NCBI GenBank assembly: GCA_002787175.1
Contig: PCWC01000076.1
Span: 3,762 to 20,752 of the forward strand
Length of the DNA: 16,991 nt
From: Parcubacteria group bacterium CG11_big_fil_rev_8_21_14_0_20_39_22
Lineage (GTDB): Bacteria > Patescibacteriota > Minisyncoccia > Phycocordibacterales > GCA-002787175
Reading direction: 5' to 3'
This document shows, piece after piece, positions 6,966 through 14,102 of this stretch. Under the pieces are notes generated by a model that was given only the letters and a program-made list of their open reading frames with translations, did not search any database and was not told the DNA's origin. Numbering within the stretch: the first letter of the stretch is position 1; each line of letters starts with the position of its first letter. The translations under genes were made by a program, and so were the position numbers.

Positions 6966-7328
6966 ATGATTGACCATGTATCTATAAAAGTAAGTGATCT
7001 CGAGGAAAGTAGAAAATTCTACGAAAAAGCTTTTGAGTCTTTGGATTATAAAATTGATTTTGGAGAATTGGGTGTCTTCTGGGCTTTTGATGTTAAGAAA
7101 GGGTTGTTTGAAATTATTCAAGCAAATAAAGATGAGGAAGTTATGCCTATTCATGTTGCGTTTAGAGTAAACAGCAAGCGGTTAGTAGATAGTTTCTATA
7201 GATCAGCAATAGAAGCAGGAGGTAAAGATAATGGTAAACCAGAACCGTGTCCTGAATATACAAAAACGTATTACGCAGGGTTTGTTTTCGATCCTGACGG
7301 ACATAATATTGAGGTGATGATGGATTAA
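6966..7328 (+). CDS. VOC-superfamily (glyoxalase/bleomycin-resistance fold) protein
   Basis: This 120-residue protein has the two-module layout of the vicinal oxygen chelate fold. The first module is MIDHVSIKVSDLEESRKFYEKAFESLDY, and the second starts at MPIHVAFRVNSKRLVDSFYRSAIEAGG. The typical ending is YYAGFVFDPDGHNIEVMMD. Candidate metal ligands are His4, His63 and Glu116, all in the usual places, so it is likely an active metal-dependent enzyme. The reaction is unknown; lyase, dioxygenase and resistance proteins all share this fold. Length is normal for the single-domain type. The start is supported by family alignment (M.DH...V.D) and by a -10-like element 6 nt upstream. Downstream lies a nest of hairpins at 7347-7530. 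Confidence 0.92.
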   Translation: MIDHVSIKVSDLEESRKFYEKAFESLDYKIDFGELGVFWAFDVKKGLFEIIQANKDEEVMPIHVAFRVNSKRLVDSFYRSAIEAGGKDNGKPEPCPEYTKTYYAGFVFDPDGHNIEVMMD

Positions 7329-7346
7329 GCGATACGAAAATAAAAC

Positions 7347-7530
7347 TTATTCGTCCTATCCCCACAGCAGAACTGACAGGGTATCAGGCGAACAAGTTTT
7401 CTGAGAACCCCTCGGTTCTCAGCGTTCGCTTCGCTCACTGCTCTCCGCCACGGGGAAACTCCCGTTTCCCCGAACCCCTTCCCTGATTCTCGGCTCCCCG
7501 CAGCAGAGCTGCGGGGTATCCTACGAATAA
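7347..7530. repeat. MITE-like nest of hairpins with imperfect inverted ends
   Basis: The 184 bp begin with TTATTCGT (7347-7354) and end with its complement ACGAATAA (7523-7530). The inner flanks CCTATCCCCACAGC and GCTGCGGGGTATCCT also pair imperfectly. Inside are three hairpins, each with a perfect 9-bp stem. They are CTGAGAACC/GGTTCTCAG (7401-7422), CGGGGAAAC/GTTTCCCCG (7451-7472) and CCCCGCAGC/GCTGCGGGG (7496-7516). GCGAAC/GTTCGC (7388-7393, 7424-7429) encloses the first. Base composition is far richer in GC than the neighbourhood. No gene is present. It looks like a non-autonomous mobile element or a composite of REP-like units. Confidence 0.65.
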
Positions 7531-7640
7531 AAAACTTTACAAATTATATATTCGTAACACCCGGTATAGAAGTGCGTAAGTTTGAAGTCCTGTCCGATGA
7601 AGTGTCAGATCACTCACCAATGCTTATAGATTTTGAGTAG
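7524..7640 (+). pseudogene. C-terminal remnant of an endonuclease/exonuclease/phosphatase-family gene
   Basis: The plus-strand frame ending at TAG 7638-7640 reads NYIFVTPGIEVRKFEVL and then SDEVSDHSPMLIDFE. This is the characteristic end of endonuclease/exonuclease/phosphatase proteins: a YIFV strand and the catalytic SDH near the C-terminus, followed by P-L-hydrophobic. Only about 35 residues remain. There is no start codon, and the N-terminal 200 or so residues are absent. The palindromic element at 7347-7530 directly abuts the remnant and may mark the deletion point. Confidence 0.7.
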
Positions 7641-7855
7641 ATTCCAACAGCAAGGTCTTCAAATCCTTACCCAAATTCACCCAAATCAACGAACGGCTGG
7701 GCGATAGGTATGGCCCAGAGCCGTTCGTTGATTAGTCTTTAATTTATCTGCCAAACCAACGTCTAAACGCATTTAGCTGTTGAATTTTATTTCTCACTTC
7801 GTTCTTCGCGTCCTCTTCTGCCTTGTGTTACATGTTATACGTTACATGCTACATG
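7641..7855. other. Rest of the 7329-7855 intergenic stretch
   Basis: Apart from the hairpin at 7684-7733, I see no gene here. Near 7826-7859 there is a run of similar units, TTACATG, TTATACG, TTACATGC, TACATGTTA, directly after the aldolase stop codon on the minus strand. A related sequence in the opposite orientation is found at about 16843-16872. Confidence 0.5.
7684..7733. terminator. Strong long hairpin between converging units, possible bidirectional terminator
   Basis: Fifteen perfect pairs join AATCAACGAACGGCT (7684-7698) with AGCCGTTCGTTGATT (7719-7733). An inner GGGC/GCCC lengthens the stem, leaving a two-base AG bulge and a short loop. It lies between the plus-strand block and the convergent minus-strand aldolase gene, which suits a two-way terminator. 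No long T-run flanks it, so a structured RNA or mobile-element scar remains possible. Confidence 0.5.
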
Positions 7856-8851
7856 TTATTTCCCCTGATACTTCCCTCCACTTGCCGCCACGGTCTCCTT
7901 AATTCTCATTTTAAATACTTCTTGTGCTCTTTCTGCATTTACATCATTTCCCCGCCAAACTTCCATAACTGGAGATTGCAATGCTCTTGAATAGGAAAAG
8001 GTTACCTCCCATGGCTGAGGACCCATTTTCGCTATTTCATTTAGGTTCAAAGTTGCGTCAATTGCCGACTGTCCACCGGATAGAAATACAATTCCGGGCA
8101 CATCATGAGGTACGGCATTTTTAAAAACCGAAAGAGTCGCCTCTGCCACATCTTTTGGACTTACTTTTTCGTCCGAATCTTTACCCGGTAAAACCATATT
8201 GCTCTTTAAGATAAGACCTGACAAATCAACACGGTACTTTTTTAAATATTCAAACAAAATCTTGTGAGCATTTTCGGTAACTTCCTTGCATCTTGCCATC
8301 GAATGACTCCCCTCCATCAAAACCTCCGGCTCGACAATTGGGACAAGTCCAACCTTTTGAGATAGGGCTGAGTACTGTGAAAGTAAATAGGCATTTGCTT
8401 CTATTGCCTCATTTGTCGGTAAATCCTCTCCAATCGATATCACGGCTCGCCATTTGGTAAAGGAGGCACCCATCTCCTTGTACTCATACAACCTCTCTTC
8501 AAGATTGTCCAAGCCCTTAGTTATTTTCTCACCCGGAAAATTTGGTAAATTATCAGTCCCCTCATCGACTTTTATACCTACAAGTATACCCTTGTCGTAG
8601 AGTAATTTACTCAAATAGATACCGTCGTCACTTCTCTGTCTTATGGTTTCGTCGTATAAAATTACACCAGAGATTCCCGTTTCAATACCGAGTGTTGTAA
8701 ATAGAAGTTCTCGCCACCTTCGCCTCATTTCAAAGGTCTGAGGTATCGAAAGGGCTTCGAACCTTTTGTTTGCCGTACCGTTGCTCTCATCGGCGGCAAG
8801 TATTCCCTTGCCGGAAGCAACTAAATCACGAGCTATGTTTTGTATAGACAT
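7856..8851 (-). CDS. Class I fructose-bisphosphate aldolase
   Basis: The enzyme cleaves fructose 1,6-bisphosphate to dihydroxyacetone phosphate and glyceraldehyde 3-phosphate (glycolysis), or runs in reverse. The 331-residue protein is of the eukaryote-like class I type, which works through a Schiff base and needs no metal. Diagnostic segments are GKGILAADESNGT (14-26), GIKVDEG (92-98), FTKWRAV (131-137) and PIVEPEVL (171-178). The Schiff-base lysine lies in LILKSNMVLPG, Lys216. GIVFLSGGQS and WEVTFSYSRALQ follow. All catalytic residues look present. Animal enzymes are about 30 residues longer, mostly at the C-terminal tail that carries the mobile tyrosine. Here the end is SGGKYQGK, so a tyrosine is present near the end. 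The start is firm: SIQNIARDLVA fits the family and an extended -10 lies 6 nt upstream. Confidence 0.96.
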   Translation of the reverse strand: MSIQNIARDLVASGKGILAADESNGTANKRFEALSIPQTFEMRRRWRELLFTTLGIETGISGVILYDETIRQRSDDGIYLSKLLYDKGILVGIKVDEGTDNLPNFPGEKITKGLDNLEERLYEYKEMGASFTKWRAVISIGEDLPTNEAIEANAYLLSQYSALSQKVGLVPIVEPEVLMEGSHSMARCKEVTENAHKILFEYLKKYRVDLSGLILKSNMVLPGKDSDEKVSPKDVAEATLSVFKNAVPHDVPGIVFLSGGQSAIDATLNLNEIAKMGPQPWEVTFSYSRALQSPVMEVWRGNDVNAERAQEVFKMRIKETVAASGGKYQGK

Positions 8852-8857
8852 GACTTT

Positions 8858-8866
8858 ATTGTATCA
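8858..8866 (-). promoter_or_regulatory. Extended -10 promoter of the aldolase gene (leaderless type)
   Basis: The minus strand reads TGATACAAT, an extended -10 motif that ends 6 nt before the ATG at 8851. The mRNA would start at or within a base or two of the start codon. No -35 box of quality and no Shine-Dalgarno in the gap are visible. Confidence 0.6.
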
Positions 8867-8905
8867 CTGCTCCTCGCTTGACTCTGTGCAAAAGTCTTAG
8901 AACCT

Positions 8906-8925
8906 ATCTCCAATCTCACCACGAT
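8906..8925 (-). repeat. Dispersed repeat, copy B (first copy at 5345-5364)
   Basis: The 20-nt core is identical to the copy beside tRNA-Gln. It starts 13 nt after the dnaX stop codon and lies in the short gap before the aldolase promoter. Like copy A, it is preceded by GTATTTTT on the minus strand. Confidence 0.7.
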
Positions 8926-8937
8926 GGCTAAAAAATA

Positions 8938-9975
8938 CTAACCTGAAATACTTTTTATGATAGCGAGTTCAATGGGTAAGCTCGGAATCGCAGTCTTACC
9001 TATCATAGGATGCATCTCGAGAAACACACCGAGGGTTTTGGAATTGATAATCGAATCTTTTTCAGACCCGATTGATGACAGCAGTTTGAAGTCCTCATCT
9101 GTAAGCTCTGATTTTATGGATGATTCAAGTTCTGGAGCGTAGCGCAAAAGCATCGAATACCTCATTCTCATAACAAGCAAGGTAAACAAAGTAGCCATTG
9201 AAACATTTTGCTCTTCAGCTTCCCTTACCTTCGCCAATGCTTTTGAGACTTCTCTTTTACTGATAGCTTCGATAATATCTCTAACCAAGGCACTTCGAGG
9301 CGCACCTGTCGACTCAAAAGCATCATCTTCAGTTATTTTCTTATCTTCACCGCTTGAATTTCTCAGCACCTTCTCAAGCACACCATGAGTGTCTCTAAAT
9401 GATCCGTCGCCCGTAAGTGCGACAAGTTCGGCAGCAGAGTTGTCGATTTGGTAGCCCTCCTTTTTTACAGTATCAATTACAAAGTCCTTTAAAGTCTTAA
9501 GATCGGGCTTTTTAAAATTAAACACCTGACACCTTGATATTACAGTTTCGGGAAGTCGGTCGATCTCGGTCGTTGCAAGAATAAAGATGACATGAGAAGG
9601 AGGCTCTTCAAGCGTCTTTAAAAGCGCATTAAACGCCTCTTTTGTGAGCATATGGACCTCATCGATTATATAGACTTTGTATTTTGACTCGAAAGGTAAA
9701 GTATTTACAGCTTCTCGAAGTTCTCGAACATCATCGATTCCTCGATTTGACGCAGCGTCTATCTCATATAGATCATTACCGGTTGTACCGATTTCTTTTG
9801 CTAAAATTCTGGCAATCGAAGTTTTTCCTATCCCTCGACTACCGGCAAAAAGATAAGCGTGTGCTACCGCCTCAGCCTCGAGAGCAGACATAATAGATTT
9901 TATTACCTGATCTTGTCCGCGAACATCTTTTAGTGATGCAGGACGATATTTTCGATAAAGCACTTGGTTTGACAT
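8938..9975 (-). CDS. dnaX: DNA polymerase III subunit gamma (DnaX), short form without zinc module
   Basis: DnaX is the ATPase of the clamp loader that opens the sliding clamp at replication forks. Motifs, numbered from MSNQ, are LYRKYRP (6-12), Walker A GSRGIGKT (45-52), EIDAASNRGIDDVREL (71-86), Walker B VYIIDEVHML (101-110), ALLKTLEEPP (117-126), sensor ATTE and the SRC arginine-finger motif (147-149). Between Walker A and EIDAAS only about 18 residues remain (ILAKEIGTTGNDLY). The four-cysteine zinc module of typical bacterial DnaX is missing. The protein has 345 residues and covers the AAA+ and collar regions only, with no tau extension for polymerase or helicase contacts. I chose the ATG at 9975 over one 18 bp upstream. 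The family begins there, and TATACT ends 6 nt before it and overlaps the longer version. Confidence 0.95.
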   Translation of the reverse strand: MSNQVLYRKYRPASLKDVRGQDQVIKSIMSALEAEAVAHAYLFAGSRGIGKTSIARILAKEIGTTGNDLYEIDAASNRGIDDVRELREAVNTLPFESKYKVYIIDEVHMLTKEAFNALLKTLEEPPSHVIFILATTEIDRLPETVISRCQVFNFKKPDLKTLKDFVIDTVKKEGYQIDNSAAELVALTGDGSFRDTHGVLEKVLRNSSGEDKKITEDDAFESTGAPRSALVRDIIEAISKREVSKALAKVREAEEQNVSMATLFTLLVMRMRYSMLLRYAPELESSIKSELTDEDFKLLSSIGSEKDSIINSKTLGVFLEMHPMIGKTAIPSLPIELAIIKSISG

Positions 9976-9981
9976 GAGTGT

Positions 9982-9987
9982 AGTATA
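9982..9987 (-). promoter_or_regulatory. -10 box of dnaX (leaderless type)
   Basis: TATACT on the minus strand ends 6 nt before the ATG at 9975. It favours that start over the ATG at 9993, which lies upstream of this box. No clear -35 box is seen. Confidence 0.5.
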
Positions 9988-10047
9988 AATCAAATGTCTT
10001 AATTTGAGAAATCTATAGTTTTAAATGTGTAAAGCAAAAATAAATGA

Positions 10048-10069
10048 CGCGGGAGGAAAACCTCCCGCG
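10048..10069 (-). terminator. Intrinsic terminator
   Basis: A perfect 9-bp GC-rich stem, CGCGGGAGG/CCTCCCGCG, closes a four-base loop. On the minus strand it is followed by TCATTTATTTTTGC, which is rich in T. It lies 31 bp after the stop of the small acidic protein and ends that transcript before dnaX, which has its own promoter. Confidence 0.85.
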
Positions 10070-10100
10070 CCTAAACCCTCGAAAATAGACTGAGTACTAC

Positions 10101-10358
10101 TTAAAGCACTAAATCCCTCCAGTCCATTTCACCCCTATCTACATAGTCTCGAACAAGCTCTTCAGCTCCCCTCTTGTCATCTGCTTCAAAAAGACTTCTA
10201 AGTTCTCTCCAGAATCTGATATCCCACTCCTTTGAAAGCATTTCAAGGCATCTATCCATCACAGAATCATCTTCTGAGAATTTAAAAACCTCTTTGAGAT
10301 AAATGACGAGATCTTCTTCGGTTGGAAACCGTTCTTTTAGCATTGTTACACTATTCAC
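10101..10358 (-). CDS. Small acidic hypothetical protein
   Basis: I do not recognise this 85-residue protein. It is rich in Asp and Glu, soluble and probably all-helical, with segments such as EEDLVIYLKEVFKFSEDD and FWRELRSLFEADDKRGAEELVRDYVDRG. It has no cysteine pair, signal or membrane segment beyond one buried-looking helix. The start is a GTG at 10358 with a good ribosome binding site (AAAGGA, spacing 5-6 nt), which supports GTG over the ATG at 10343. This is the clearest Shine-Dalgarno in the window; most other genes lack one. It is followed by an intrinsic terminator, so it forms a unit of its own or the end of the one that starts upstream with the dihydrouridine synthase 150 bp away. 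Helical, acidic proteins of this kind may be adaptors; that is speculation. Confidence 0.75.
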   Translation of the reverse strand: MNSVTMLKERFPTEEDLVIYLKEVFKFSEDDSVMDRCLEMLSKEWDIRFWRELRSLFEADDKRGAEELVRDYVDRGEMDWRDLVL

Positions 10359-10507
10359 TACGTTCCTTTCTCTTTTGGGTTTGGTTCTTCTAACCTAACT
10401 ATACATTATTTGACAATTTTTCGTAACCCTATTTTCTAAATTTTATAAAGTCTCGATCTTAATACCCAACCACTTCATATCTTTACGTTTAAGTGCTGGA
10501 TAAAATC

Positions 10508-11554
10508 TTACACTTGGAGGTTACTTACAAAATTGTCGACACTTCTCTCAATCTCCTTTGAATCTTTAGCTTCCATAAGCTCAACCCTCAATTCTTTTGC
10601 GCCGTTGAAACCGTTTACATATGCCTTATAATGTTTTTTCATAATGGCAAAACTTTTATATTCTCCTAATAGTTCTTCAAATAGTTTTGTATGCTCAACC
10701 ATAATCGAAAGTCTTCGAACTATTTTTTCTTTCTCACTTTCGTCTTTGTATTTGATATCTGGGTTACTCAAGAATAAATCGGGAGTACCGAATATTCCCT
10801 TTCCTATCATTACCCCATCGGCTCCGGTTTCTTTTGCTTTTGCAAATGCATCTTGAGTCGTCAGAATATCGCCATTGCCAAATATAAGAGTCTCACTGCC
10901 AAGCCCGTCTCGTATCGATACCGCTTCTTTTATATGTTCCCAGCGCGCAGGTACAAGCGACAGCTCTTTTCTGGTACGGGCGTGGATAGTTACAACAGCA
11001 GGATTCTCGGACAAAAGCGCTGGAAGCCAAGTCGAAAGTTCATTCTTTGAATATCCGATTCTGGTTTTTACAGATATCGGAATATCACTACCGGCTTGTC
11101 GAACACCATCTTTTGCGGCAACAATAAGCTTCTTTGCGAGCTCAGGATTTTTTATAAGAGAGGCACCACATCCTTGTTTTTCGATACTCCAATCAGGACA
11201 ACCCATATTTATATCGACTCCATTGAACCCAAGCTTGGCACAAAGAGATGCAGCTTCCCTCATATTTTCTGGCTTTGAGGTAAAGATCTGTGCCACTATA
11301 GGACGTTCTGCCTCTGTATAGGATAAGTCTATAAGCAATTTTTTTCTCGCCTCGTCGTGACACAGTCCGTCAGCGGAGACAAACTCTGTCCACATACAAT
11401 CAAGCACACTCTCATCAGTCCCCATCTTGGAATACTTGGCGATTATACGCCGAAAAGCCGAGTCAGTGACATCTGCCATCGGTGCAAGCACGATTATCGG
11501 CCTCTGAAGACTATCGCTTTTATCTTTTAATTTTTTCCAAAAGTTTTTTGACAC
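10508..11554 (-). CDS. dus: tRNA-dihydrouridine synthase
   Basis: Dus enzymes use FMN and NADPH to reduce uridines in the tRNA D-loop. Typical segments are VLAPMADVTDSAFRR near the N-terminus, PIVAQIFTSKPENM, GVDINMGCPDWSIEKQGCGASLI with the catalytic cysteine in the GCP motif, and ISVKTRIGY. The FMN-phosphate site follows (VTIHARTRK, IFGNGDI, GADGVMIGKGIFG), and the C-terminal helical domain contains MKKHYKAYVNGFNGAKELR. Subtype (A, B or C) is unclear. The start is uncertain. I use GTG 11554 (SKNFWKKLKDK...), which fits the family's usual N-terminus. A TTG at 11590 would add 12 residues. It lies downstream of the Clp-like gene on the same strand with a short gap and may be co-transcribed. 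Confidence 0.93.
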   Translation of the reverse strand: MSKNFWKKLKDKSDSLQRPIIVLAPMADVTDSAFRRIIAKYSKMGTDESVLDCMWTEFVSADGLCHDEARKKLLIDLSYTEAERPIVAQIFTSKPENMREAASLCAKLGFNGVDINMGCPDWSIEKQGCGASLIKNPELAKKLIVAAKDGVRQAGSDIPISVKTRIGYSKNELSTWLPALLSENPAVVTIHARTRKELSLVPARWEHIKEAVSIRDGLGSETLIFGNGDILTTQDAFAKAKETGADGVMIGKGIFGTPDLFLSNPDIKYKDESEKEKIVRRLSIMVEHTKLFEELLGEYKSFAIMKKHYKAYVNGFNGAKELRVELMEAKDSKEIERSVDNFVSNLQV

Positions 11555-11610
11555 ACCTATAACGTAACACGCTCTGTTTTGTTTGTACAAACATTAGCAC
11601 AGAATCGATT

Positions 11611-14100
11611 TCAAGAGACACCTTTTTGTTCTCTGAATTTTTCTATGTCCTCTTTGTTTAAGGTAACCTTTGATCCAGGATTTACCTCCCCCCTTAACAT
11701 TTTTTCAGCTATCGCTTCCTCTACATATTCTTGAATAGCTCGATTCATTGGACGCGCTCCAAATTGTGGGTCAGATCCTACCGTGACCAAGGCATCAACA
11801 AGTTCGTCTGTTATTTGGAGTTCTATTCCCTTTTTAGAAAGTCGTTTGTTTAGCTTGTCAAGCATAAGTCTTGCAATCTTTGAGAGCGATTCATTTGAAA
11901 GTGGAGAGAAAAGTGCTACCGAATCAAACCTATTTATCAGTTCGGGCTTGAATATTCCCCGAGAAATTATCGAGTCTATAACTGTCTTCTTGTCGAGAGC
12001 TTTACCCTCTTTGCCGGCTTGCCAAATTACATCACTACCAGCGTTTGAGGTAGCGATTATCATAAGATTTCGAGCATTGACTCTTTTGCCCGCCATATCA
12101 GAAAACATACCTTCGTCTATTATTTGCAGAAATAGATCGAGCACTTTCTTGTCGGTTTTTTCAAATTCATCAAGTAGTAAAACCCCGTAAGGCTTATCTC
12201 TAAGACGTGACGATAAAACTCCAGCCTTGCCGGTACCAAAAACTCCAATAAGCCGAGAAAGTGATTCTTCGCCATTATACTCCGACATATCAAGTCGTAT
12301 CAAACTTTCCTCGTCACCAAAGAAAGCTCCGGCCAAAGCTTTTGCAGTCTCGGTCTTACCAACACCAGTCGAACCCAAGAACAAAAAGGAGCCGATAGGT
12401 CTTTTAGGGTCACCGATTCCAGATCTGACCCTTCGAAGCGACCCTGCAACACTTTTTATCGCCTCATCTTGTCCAATCACCCTCTGATGCAATATTGATT
12501 CGAGATTCAACAATTTTTCTCTTTCTTCACCACCTGGCTTGCTTGTTGGTATCCCAGTCTTTCTTTCGATAAGAGTCAGGACGTCATCTTTTCGAACAAA
12601 AGTAGTTTCCGACGCGCGCATATTACCGACCACCTCTTCCATAAGGTCGAGTGCTTTATCAGGCATAGTACTATCAGGAAAGTATCTAAGCGCACCGTCC
12701 ACAATCGACCTTATCGCTGGATAAGTAAAATACAGACCTTCTGTATTTTCTAAAATCAATGCTTTATCTTCAAGTCGTTTAATGGTCTCCTCACTACCAT
12801 CCTCTTTTAATTTAATAGTGTCAAAAAATTCAGAAATCGATCCTTTACGAGATAGTACGGAATGATAACCCTCGACTGTTGATAGAGCGATAATTTGTAA
12901 GTCACTTCCCGACAGAAACGGACGCATTATAGAGATCAAATCTGAACCGACAGTTTCAGATGCACTTATCATCTCTACAAACCCTATAAAGCATATTATT
13001 ATGTTTCCTGAAGAGGCTGCGTCTGAAAGTACAGCCACCATCTCCCTCTCAATTAAATTTTTATCACCAAGCATTGACACGAAACGTGGCCCGTCAAAAA
13101 GATAGACGTGTTTGTGTTCAAGTGGCGCCGACACTTTTCTCGTATTTATACGTCCAGCAAGCCTATACACAAGCTCTGTTTTCATACCTCCATCTTTGCC
13201 GATAATTAAGACATTTGATTCCCTTTTTCTCGCCAGAACACTCTCAATCATCTTTAGTTCTTCTACTCCAGCTTCTTTGCCTTCCATAACAGTACGTCTC
13301 ATCGCCATATCATTTATATATGTCGCATACTTCTTCACAATGTAAGCACCGCCATAAGCCCAATCCTTGCCAATTCCTCCTATTGCTCCAAGATTGTCTC
13401 TTCCCCAAAAACGTAGGTTTTTTCTTTTAATTTCTAACACCCTCTCTACCCAATCAGCCGCGCCCCTTAAATCACTACTATCAATTCCTCGAGACGAAAG
13501 TAGAAACGCAAAACCTTGATCTTCCTTATAGATCGAATCAAATATATCAGAGAGTCTAACAAAGTTTGTCGAGTTGAGACGAAAGGCTGAAAGAGGTAGA
13601 GGTTCTTTTCTCTCGCTCAAAAAATTAACTATCTGTTCATCGCTAAATCCGAGTCGGTTCACAACTTCTATACCATAACCGTTATTTAATACATCCTTTA
13701 CTACATCAACACGACCAAAACTACCGAGTACCGAAGCGGATGCATATGAGATTTTTGGGATTTTCTCGCGTATTGATTCAGGTAAAACGACCTCAAGACC
13801 CTTTAAAAAGAATGAATAATAAAACGCCTGCAACAAAAACATAAAGGACCATACTGACAAAACCAAAGCAAGTAAACCATAAAATTTAGGCTCCCTTCCT
13901 GAGAGGAGACCATTCGCAAAAGAGCCTTCTCCTCCGACAGCTGACATCACAGACAAGCCGAAAACAAAAATGGAGACAAGAATCGCAATATATCCAAGCA
14001 TCCGTAGAGCGACCCTCCTTTTATGAAGCGAGGAAATCTTATCCAGAAGTAATGCCGGAATATATGGTCTTATAAGTTGTCTTAATTCTTGAAATTGCAT
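11611..14100 (-). CDS. Membrane-anchored Clp/Hsp100-type AAA+ ATPase with degenerate first AAA module
   Basis: This 829-residue protein has the two-AAA layout of ClpA/B/C but no usual N-domain. Instead there are two predicted membrane helices (about 36-56 and 74-97), then a 190-residue helical linker, so the ATPase should face the cytoplasm at the membrane. In module 1 (about 280-470) the Walker A is GKDGGMKT (301-308), with Met for the conserved Gly. The Walker B stretch reads IIICFIGFVEM, without the Asp-Glu pair; it probably cannot hydrolyse ATP. Module 2 is intact: GSTGVGKT (576-583), LLLDE (641-645), TSN (684-686), INRF with Arg724 and sensor-2 GAR (781-783). I see no IGF/VGF-type loop for ClpP and no ClpB middle domain. 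The start is ATG 14100, two bases after the upstream stop codon; the longer frame would overlap that gene. It may unfold or extract membrane proteins. Confidence 0.9.
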   Translation of the reverse strand: MQFQELRQLIRPYIPALLLDKISSLHKRRVALRMLGYIAILVSIFVFGLSVMSAVGGEGSFANGLLSGREPKFYGLLALVLSVWSFMFLLQAFYYSFFLKGLEVVLPESIREKIPKISYASASVLGSFGRVDVVKDVLNNGYGIEVVNRLGFSDEQIVNFLSERKEPLPLSAFRLNSTNFVRLSDIFDSIYKEDQGFAFLLSSRGIDSSDLRGAADWVERVLEIKRKNLRFWGRDNLGAIGGIGKDWAYGGAYIVKKYATYINDMAMRRTVMEGKEAGVEELKMIESVLARKRESNVLIIGKDGGMKTELVYRLAGRINTRKVSAPLEHKHVYLFDGPRFVSMLGDKNLIEREMVAVLSDAASSGNIIICFIGFVEMISASETVGSDLISIMRPFLSGSDLQIIALSTVEGYHSVLSRKGSISEFFDTIKLKEDGSEETIKRLEDKALILENTEGLYFTYPAIRSIVDGALRYFPDSTMPDKALDLMEEVVGNMRASETTFVRKDDVLTLIERKTGIPTSKPGGEEREKLLNLESILHQRVIGQDEAIKSVAGSLRRVRSGIGDPKRPIGSFLFLGSTGVGKTETAKALAGAFFGDEESLIRLDMSEYNGEESLSRLIGVFGTGKAGVLSSRLRDKPYGVLLLDEFEKTDKKVLDLFLQIIDEGMFSDMAGKRVNARNLMIIATSNAGSDVIWQAGKEGKALDKKTVIDSIISRGIFKPELINRFDSVALFSPLSNESLSKIARLMLDKLNKRLSKKGIELQITDELVDALVTVGSDPQFGARPMNRAIQEYVEEAIAEKMLRGEVNPGSKVTLNKEDIEKFREQKGVS

Positions 14101-14102
14101 AT

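Noticed and set aside
7360..7516. CRISPR-like array in the hairpin region
   Set aside because: The stems are different sequences, there is no constant repeat with spacers of equal length, and no cas genes are visible.
10875..11321. Plus-strand frame of 148 residues opposite dus
   Set aside because: It lies within the conserved catalytic part of the dihydrouridine synthase and has no recognisable motifs.
11783..12190. Plus-strand frame of 135 residues opposite the Clp-like ATPase
   Set aside because: It is antisense to the intact second AAA module and consists mostly of Ser, Ile and Leu, as expected for a shadow.
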